A stretch of DNA of 38,423 nt from an uncultured Flaviramulus sp. (GTDB taxonomy: Bacteria; Bacteroidota; Bacteroidia; Flavobacteriales; Flavobacteriaceae), in assembly GCA_947487155.1 (NCBI GenBank), contig CANKVS010000039.1, forward strand, positions 1-38,423. Reading direction: 5' to 3'. Shown here one piece after another: positions 33,306-38,423 of this stretch. The number at the start of each line of letters is the position of its first letter. Position 1 is the stretch's first letter. A program made the translations under genes and the position numbers. The notes beneath the pieces were generated by a model, which was not told the DNA's origin, did not search any database, and was given only the letters and a program-made list of their open reading frames with translations.

Positions 33306-34184
33306 TTAATTGATATGTTTTTGAGCTTTATATGACGACCGCACTAAAGCACTGCTTTCTACGTGCCTAAAACCTAATTCTAAACCAATATTTTCGTATT
33401 CTTTAAACTGATCTGGTGTGATAAAACGGTTTACCGGTAAATGTTTTTTACTGGGTTGAAGGTATTGCCCAATGGTAACGACATCTACATCATTTTCTTT
33501 AAGATCATGAAGCGTAGCGATAACTTCTTCGCGAGTTTCACCTAAACCAAGCATAATACCCGATTTTGTTCTGCGTTGTCCTTGTTGCTTTAAATATTTT
33601 AAAACGCCTAAGCTTCTATTGTATTTAGCTTGAATGCGCACTTCTCTAGTTAATCGTCTAACCGTTTCAATATTGTGCGACACAACTTCTGGTGCAACAT
33701 TAATAATTCTATCAATATGTTGTTTGATACCTTGAAAATCTGGAATTAGCGTTTCAAGTGTGGTTTCAGGATTCATTCGGCGTACAGCTTTAACAGTTTC
33801 TGCCCACATAATACTTCCCATATCTTTTAAGTCGTCTCTATCAACACTAGTTAAAACAGCGTGTTTAATTTTCATTAATTTAATAGAACGGGCTACTTTT
33901 TCTGGTTCATCCCAATCAACAGTTTCTGGTCTGCCCGTTTTTACACCACAAAAACCACAAGAGCGGGTGCAAACGTTTCCTAGAATCATAAAAGTGGCAG
34001 TACCTTCTCCCCAACATTCTCCCATGTTAGGGCAACTTCCAGAAGTGCAAATAGTGTTTAGTTTGTATTTGTCTACTAAACTTCTAAGTTCTGTGTATTT
34101 TTTACCTGTTGGAAGTTTAACGCGAAGCCATTTAGGTTTTGCTTGCCTTTTGGGTAATATATTTGATGCAGTTTCTGTATTCAT
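33306..34184 (-). CDS. lipA: Lipoyl synthase
   Basis: A 292-residue radical SAM enzyme inserting two sulfurs into octanoyl groups on E2 and GcvH proteins. The auxiliary cluster cysteines C46, C51, C57 ([12 protein letters not shown]) and the radical-SAM cluster CTRSCGFC (C72, C76, C79) are in place, and the C-terminal RSSY motif (the serine ligand of the auxiliary cluster) is near residue 283. TATCTTTG lies upstream at 34205-34212. It is probably co-transcribed with gap downstream. Confidence 0.97.
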   Translation of the reverse strand: MNTETASNILPKRQAKPKWLRVKLPTGKKYTELRSLVDKYKLNTICTSGSCPNMGECWGEGTATFMILGNVCTRSCGFCGVKTGRPETVDWDEPEKVARSIKLMKIKHAVLTSVDRDDLKDMGSIMWAETVKAVRRMNPETTLETLIPDFQGIKQHIDRIINVAPEVVSHNIETVRRLTREVRIQAKYNRSLGVLKYLKQQGQRRTKSGIMLGLGETREEVIATLHDLKENDVDVVTIGQYLQPSKKHLPVNRFITPDQFKEYENIGLELGFRHVESSALVRSSYKAQKHIN

Positions 34185-34204
34185 CGATTAAATAAAGCTA
34201 GCTA

Positions 34205-34212
34205 CAAAGATA
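34205..34212 (-). promoter_or_regulatory. Candidate -7 promoter element of lipA
   Basis: TATCTTTG on the minus strand, 20 bases upstream of the lipA ATG, fits TAnnTTTG. Confidence 0.5.
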
Positions 34213-34235
34213 CAAAGTATTCTATTAAAAGTAAG

Positions 34236-35450
34236 TTATAACGTTGTTAGAAACCAAATGCTGAATCCTATTAAAAAAACAATTCCAAACCAACTTAAAA
34301 TATGTAGTTTTTTAGAGGGTCTCCATGCTTTTGGAGTGTGTTTGCTAGATATTAAAATGTAGTTTATTATAGCGTAAAAAGGTGCTGTAATGAATGATAA
34401 GATAGTCGCTATTTTTATTAATAAACCCATTTCTGAAGCTAAAAAAACAAAAATTAGTATTGTGCCTAATGCCAATAGCCCAATCCAAAACCTATAATTA
34501 AGTTTAGTGGTGTTTTTAAAAAGAAGTGCTGTTGTTTTTGCCATAGCTCTTGGCGACGCATCTAAAGTAGTAAGTGTTGTACTAAACATAGTGGTAAAAG
34601 CTGCAATACCAATAATAATATAAGCCCAACTACCCATGCTTGTTGTGTACATGTTTATTAATTGACTAGAAAATTTGCCTGCTGAATTACTAAAAGTTTC
34701 ACCACTATTAAACATAACCAAGGTGCCTAGTAGTAAAAAGCCAATGCCTAGTACAATGGTACTTATATAACCAACATTAAAATCGAATAAAGCCGATTTT
34801 GGAGTAAACTGTTTTAAATCTTTTTTCTTTTCAATGGCCCATAAAGAATGCCATACAGAAATATCTAAAGGCGCAGGCATCCAACCCATAAAGGCAATTA
34901 AAAAGGCGATTTCTAAACGGTTTTTTGGAAGTATCTGTTTAAATGAAACAGGGTTGTGATTATCAAATAACGCTATACTCACAGCTATAATAGTACTAAT
35001 AGTTAGCGTAATAATAATGATTTTCATCATTCGGTCTAAAAATTTGTATTTTCCAAAAACCAATAGAGATAAGCAAATAAAGAGTATAATAATAGTCCAA
35101 ATTTCAATACTCACAAAATCGCCAAAAAGTGTAGATGCTAAACCTGCTGTTACTATTGTTACTGCCGTTTGTATGGTGAACATGGTGGCGAAAGACAAAA
35201 TGTAATATATAATTAAAACACCTTTTCCTAATTTATTGTATCCATCTAATAAACTTTCTCCTGTAGCCGTTGCATATCGAGGTCCAAACTGAAAAAACGG
35301 ATACTTAAATACATTCACCAAAAGTAATGCCCACAGCAAGCCTAGGCCAAAATCGGCACCAGCTCTAGTAGACTGCACTAAATGAGAAACACCAATCGCT
35401 GCGCCTGCAAATAGTAAACCTGGGCCTAAATTTTTAAGTTTAGTAGTCAT
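34236..35450 (-). CDS. Nramp-superfamily transporter lacking the canonical metal motif
   Basis: A 404-residue polytopic inner-membrane protein with about 11 helices (e.g. LWALLLVNVFKYPFF, WTIIILFICLSLLVFG). TM1 reads LGPGLLFAGAAIGVSHLVQ, where canonical Nramps have DPGN, and the TM6 block is MGWMPAPLDISVW in place of A-x-x-MPH. Asp and Asn metal ligands of TM1 are thus missing, so a Mn/Fe role cannot be assumed; substrate unknown. It begins directly after the sigma-factor stop (35451), which suggests co-transcription and possibly translational coupling. Confidence 0.8.
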   Translation of the reverse strand: MTTKLKNLGPGLLFAGAAIGVSHLVQSTRAGADFGLGLLWALLLVNVFKYPFFQFGPRYATATGESLLDGYNKLGKGVLIIYYILSFATMFTIQTAVTIVTAGLASTLFGDFVSIEIWTIIILFICLSLLVFGKYKFLDRMMKIIIITLTISTIIAVSIALFDNHNPVSFKQILPKNRLEIAFLIAFMGWMPAPLDISVWHSLWAIEKKKDLKQFTPKSALFDFNVGYISTIVLGIGFLLLGTLVMFNSGETFSNSAGKFSSQLINMYTTSMGSWAYIIIGIAAFTTMFSTTLTTLDASPRAMAKTTALLFKNTTKLNYRFWIGLLALGTILIFVFLASEMGLLIKIATILSFITAPFYAIINYILISSKHTPKAWRPSKKLHILSWFGIVFLIGFSIWFLTTL

Positions 35451-35996
35451 CTACTTTTGTTGAATAATTTCTGCCAATAACTTTTTAGCACGCAACAATT
35501 TTACTTTTATATTATTAATAGGGGCTTTAAGCTCTTTAGAAATTTCTTTATAGCTTAGTTCTTGAAAATAGCGTAGGTTGATAACTTCTTGATAATGAGG
35601 TTTTAATTTTTTAACATCGCGAAGTAATTTTGCTAAATGTTGCTCGGTTATAATTTTATCTTCAGGTGATGGCGATTCATCTAAAATTTGATAAATACTT
35701 TTATCATCATTAGACATAGTTTGTGTTATAGAGTTTTTTTCTTTCCGCATTAAATCAATATGAACGTTTTTTGAAATTGTAATTAGCCAAGTTTTAAATT
35801 TGTAATTTTCATCAAAAGTGTCAATTCTATCAAAAGCTTTAGAAAATGTTTGAATGGTAATATCTTCAGCATCATTTTCGTTTTCAATGCGTTTTAGTTG
35901 AAATCCGTAAACGTCATCCCAAAATTGGTCTAATAAATAATTAAACGCTTTTTGTTCATTTTTCTTTGCTCGTTTGATGGCTTCTTCTATTTCCAA
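35451..35996 (-). CDS. ECF-like RNA polymerase sigma-70 factor
   Basis: A 181-residue sigma factor with region 2 (~residues 14-80: FNYLLDQFWDDVYGFQLKRIENENDAEDITIQTFSKAF, and FKTWLITISKNVHIDLMRK) and region 4 (~115-175: YQEVINLRYFQELSYKEISKEL), the recognition helix being APINNIKVKLLRAKKLL. No anti-sigma gene or FecR partner follows; the next gene is the Nramp-like transporter and the preceding one, overlapping by 10 bases, is a GT2. Target promoters are unknown. Confidence 0.93.
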   Translation of the reverse strand: MEIEEAIKRAKKNEQKAFNYLLDQFWDDVYGFQLKRIENENDAEDITIQTFSKAFDRIDTFDENYKFKTWLITISKNVHIDLMRKEKNSITQTMSNDDKSIYQILDESPSPEDKIITEQHLAKLLRDVKKLKPHYQEVINLRYFQELSYKEISKELKAPINNIKVKLLRAKKLLAEIIQQK

Positions 35997-37099
35997 TGAT
36001 TTGGTTTCGTTATAAGATTGTTTATAAATATACTTAATTGTACAATCATTAAAAAGAAATCTAAAAAAGGAAGTAAAAATAGCAAGTCTACTTCATTTAG
36101 TTTTTTTGAAGACATTCCTATGATGATATACTGAATAATAAGACGTAAAAAGAATAATAATAGTACTATTAACTGGTTAAATTGAAGGATTAAAAGCGTT
36201 ATGGTTAATATCCAAAAAAGGAAGTTTGAACCGTATATTAACGATAGTAAAAATTTGTGTTTTAGTTTGTAATAATTTGCCGTTGATACGTGACGCCTTT
36301 TTTGCTTAAACCAACTTTTAAATGATGCTTTTGGTGTAGATTCTGTAAAACTATTTTTTGAAATACAAATGGCTGTATTTTTATTTGTAGCGACTTGATT
36401 AACAAATAAATCATCATCGCCCGACAGAATATTCATGTGGTTCATAAACCCTTTAGCATTAAAAAAAATGTCCTTTTTATAAGCTAAATTTCTACCAACA
36501 CCCATATATGGGATACCAATTTTAGCAAAAGAAAAGTAATGAATAGCTGTAATAAGTGTTTCAAACCTAATGAGTTTGTTTACAAAAGAATTTTTAATTT
36601 TTGAATAACAACCGTAGCCTAATATAATGGATTTATTGTTACTAAAGTGAGACGTTACTTGTTGTATCCAATATTTTGATAATGGTTTACAGTCGGCATC
36701 AGTAAATAATAGAAAATCGTTTTTTGATGCTTTTATACCAAGTGTTAAAGCATACTTTTTGTTACCCCAAAAGGCTTCAATGTTTTCTACATTAACAATT
36801 TTAATGTTATGGTGTTTATTAGCAAAATATTCCATTACATCTAACGATTCATCATAAGACGCATCATTAATTAGTATGATTTCAAAATCTGGATAGTTTT
36901 GAGATATAACTGAAGGCAGAAAACATTTTAAATTTTCAGCTTCATTTTTTGCACAAATAATAACAGATACGGCAATGTTTTTTTGTGCGCGTTTTTGTGG
37001 TTTTAAAAATGCAAATTTTGCAAAAAAGATAATATGAAAAACAACTTGAATACAAACTACAACTATAAATGTGTAGAATAATAAATCAAGTAACATCAT
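35987..37099 (-). CDS. Membrane-bound family 2 glycosyltransferase
   Basis: A 370-residue enzyme with an N-terminal membrane helix (LLDLLFYTFIVVVCIQVVFHI), the GT-A domain with VSVIICAKNEAENLKCFLPSV, ILINDASYDES and the DxD site LLFTDADCKP, and a KQKRRH motif corresponding to QxxRW. Three to four helices form the C-terminus (LIYGSNFLFWILTITLLILQF, LLFLLPFLDFFLMIVQLSIF). Donor and acceptor cannot be inferred. It overlaps the sigma gene by 10 bases and follows the small membrane protein by 6 bases, so all three likely form one transcript. Confidence 0.9.
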   Translation of the reverse strand: MMLLDLLFYTFIVVVCIQVVFHIIFFAKFAFLKPQKRAQKNIAVSVIICAKNEAENLKCFLPSVISQNYPDFEIILINDASYDESLDVMEYFANKHHNIKIVNVENIEAFWGNKKYALTLGIKASKNDFLLFTDADCKPLSKYWIQQVTSHFSNNKSIILGYGCYSKIKNSFVNKLIRFETLITAIHYFSFAKIGIPYMGVGRNLAYKKDIFFNAKGFMNHMNILSGDDDLFVNQVATNKNTAICISKNSFTESTPKASFKSWFKQKRRHVSTANYYKLKHKFLLSLIYGSNFLFWILTITLLILQFNQLIVLLLFFLRLIIQYIIIGMSSKKLNEVDLLFLLPFLDFFLMIVQLSIFINNLITKPNHWK

Positions 37100-37105
37100 A
37101 AATTT

Positions 37106-37309
37106 TTATGAATGTTGAGGTTCGTTACAATCACTAAACTGATCTGGAGTTTTACCACAAAATCCACAAGCTTCCCCCTCTGTGTTTAACATAGGGTTTT
37201 GGCTTGCACAAGTGCCTGCAAATTTACCGTCTTTTTTTGCCCAAATTTTTATGGCAATCCCTAAAATGCCTAAACCTAATAGTATAATGGTTATTAAAAC
37301 AAGTTTCAT
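37106..37309 (-). CDS. Small cysteine-containing membrane protein
   Basis: A 67-residue protein: an N-terminal hydrophobic helix (VLITIILLGLGILGIAIKIW) followed by a short domain with CASQNP, CGFCG and DCNEP, giving four cysteines that could bind a metal or form disulfides. It starts the GT2/sigma/Nramp transcript, 6 bases upstream of the GT2 gene. The function is not recognised; comparable small proteins are found in flavobacteria. Confidence 0.6.
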   Translation of the reverse strand: MKLVLITIILLGLGILGIAIKIWAKKDGKFAGTCASQNPMLNTEGEACGFCGKTPDQFSDCNEPQHS

Positions 37310-37565
37310 TTGTTTGTTTTTATTGTTCTGTTATACTTCAACTATAAGCCTAGTATAAGTATGTAATTTGCCAATAATTGTTTTGGGGAATACCAATTTA
37401 ATTATAAGGCTTATTTTAAAAGAAAAACTTTATGCAAAGATAATGCTTTACCAGTAAATTTTTATGTGTTTTTAATACAAAGCATGTGACGGAATAGTTA
37501 ACCTGTGTCTAAAACATAATTAATTATTTGTAAATTAACCATCTAACTATTTAACTAAAAGAATT

Positions 37566-38252
37566 ATGAAAAAATTATTTGCAGAATTTTTTGGAACATT
37601 TTGGCTCGTTTTTGGGGGCTGTGGAAGTGCAGTATTTGCAGCAGGATTTCCTGAACTAGGTATTGGATTTGCAGGCGTTGCACTAGCCTTTGGACTTACT
37701 GTTTTAACAATGGCTTATGCTGTAGGGCATATTTCTGGTGGGCATTTTAACCCTGCTGTGTCTCTTGGCCTATGGGCAGGAGGTAAGTTTGAAGCTAGAA
37801 GTTTAGTTGGCTATATAATGGCTCAACTTATTGGAGCTATTGCAGCGGCTGGAGCTTTATACTTAATAGTAACAAATAAATCAGATTTTGTTGATATTGG
37901 TGGTTTTGCTGCTAATGGTTATGGCGCGTTATCTCCAGGAGGTTTTTCTATGATGGCAGCTTTAATTGCTGAGTTTTTATTAACGATGTTTTTTCTTTTA
38001 ATAATTTTAGGAAGTACAAATGCCAGAGCACCAAAAGGTTTTGCTCCAATTGCTATTGGGTTGGGCTTAACACTTATTCATTTAATTAGTATTCCAATTA
38101 CTAATACATCTGTTAACCCTGCGCGTTCTACAAGTCAAGCCTTATTTGCTGGTGGAGATTTTACGGGGCAACTTTGGTTGTTTTGGGTTGCACCTATTGC
38201 TGGAGCAATTATAGCTGGATTTATTCATAAAGCGTTGTTCGATAAAGAATAA
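37566..38252 (+). CDS. aqpZ: Aquaporin Z
   Basis: A 228-residue six-helix MIP family water channel. The two NPA half-helices are HFNPAVS (residue ~63) and SVNPARS (~180), and the aromatic/arginine filter residue R follows the second NPA. The NPARS and small G/A-rich helix packing favour the water-selective AqpZ rather than GlpF, which carries a larger D-containing loop. The preceding 255 bases (37310-37565) contain an AT-rich leader without a firm promoter match. Confidence 0.93.
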   Translation: MKKLFAEFFGTFWLVFGGCGSAVFAAGFPELGIGFAGVALAFGLTVLTMAYAVGHISGGHFNPAVSLGLWAGGKFEARSLVGYIMAQLIGAIAAAGALYLIVTNKSDFVDIGGFAANGYGALSPGGFSMMAALIAEFLLTMFFLLIILGSTNARAPKGFAPIAIGLGLTLIHLISIPITNTSVNPARSTSQALFAGGDFTGQLWLFWVAPIAGAIIAGFIHKALFDKE

Positions 38253-38253
38253 C

Positions 38254-38337
38254 TTGTCATTCCGAATGAGGCACGAAGAGGAATCTCATCTTTATAAGAT
38301 TTCTCATCACTCGTTCCTCGCTCTATCGAAATGACAA
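38254..38337. repeat. Palindromic interspersed repeat (TTGTCATTCCGA type)
   Basis: TTGTCATTCCGA at the left and TCGAAATGACAA at the right are inverted, and GAATCTCATC with AGATTTCTCAT and GAGGCACGAAGAGG with CTCGTTCCTCGC pair imperfectly. It follows the aqpZ stop directly and could act as a transcription end. The window ends 86 bases later without another gene. Confidence 0.75.
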
Positions 38338-38423
38338 TATATAGGTACTTTCAGGAGTAGTTCAACCTATTGACTTTCAGTTATTTAATTTGTATTTTAG
38401 ATAAAACAAAACCCCGAATATGA

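Overview
The window is AT-rich chromosomal DNA, most likely from a member of the Flavobacteriaceae (Bacteroidota). The support is indirect: several genes are preceded by the Bacteroidota-type -7 element TAnnTTTG with little sign of Shine-Dalgarno sequences, protein families such as DUF6702, the GxxExxY protein and a flavobacterial TatA are present, and degenerate interspersed repeats of the kind common in flavobacterial intergenic DNA recur throughout. Most of the window is housekeeping and metabolic. No phage, insertion sequence, CRISPR array or rRNA operon was seen.

Layout: 1-4238 (minus) holds a partial SAM methyltransferase, a GxxExxY cassette gene, methionine aminopeptidase, a small HAD-type protein and cofactor-independent phosphoglycerate mutase. 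4487-8280 holds an exported ankyrin protein, an M48 protease, a GNAT enzyme, tRNA-Gly(UCC), peptidase E and an exported beta-sandwich protein. 8385-12511 holds a DUF6702 protein, an M1 metallopeptidase, TatA and an O-methyltransferase. 12820-15527 is a LytS/LytTR-type two-component pair. 15528-22944 is a minus-strand kynurenine (tryptophan) catabolic cluster. 23062-28974 holds a ferredoxin-CDGSH fusion, a DUF6503-like lipoprotein, a methyltransferase, a lone HEPN protein, a decayed ORF, MsrA, a coiled-coil protein with a cysteine-less zinc ribbon, and a Nif3-like protein. 29020-38252 holds LpxK, a TPR hybrid histidine kinase, GAPDH, lipoyl synthase, an Nramp-like transporter, an ECF-type sigma factor, a family 2 glycosyltransferase, a small membrane protein and aquaporin Z.

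The kynurenine cluster is the most informative part. Kynureninase, kynurenine 3-monooxygenase, 3-hydroxyanthranilate dioxygenase, ACMS decarboxylase and a RidA-type 2-aminomuconate deaminase are all encoded on one strand. The semialdehyde dehydrogenase that should link the last two steps is cut in half: its first ~214 codons run directly into the 3' part of a GNAT gene, which looks like a deletion of roughly 0.9 kb or more (or an assembly collapse). The same cluster carries a GIY-YIG nuclease gene bracketed by short palindromes, two copies of a ~130-bp structured repeat on either side of the monooxygenase gene, a hairpin repeat 6 bp upstream of the monooxygenase start, a related repeat that appears to be translated inside RidA, and a 7-bp tandem repeat. 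The cluster therefore looks like a site of repeat-associated remodelling.

Several proteins depart from their family consensus at key residues: the SDR of the kynurenine cluster lacks the Tyr/Lys of YxxxK, the CT398-like protein lacks all zinc-ribbon cysteines, and the Nramp-like transporter lacks DPGN. Two nuclease-like genes, GxxExxY and GIY-YIG, each sit between inverted or palindromic flanks inside otherwise ordinary operons. No wholly new system can be claimed from sequence alone; the cassette-like nuclease genes, the structured repeats and the HEPN gene ending in a large attC-like palindrome are the best candidates for follow-up.
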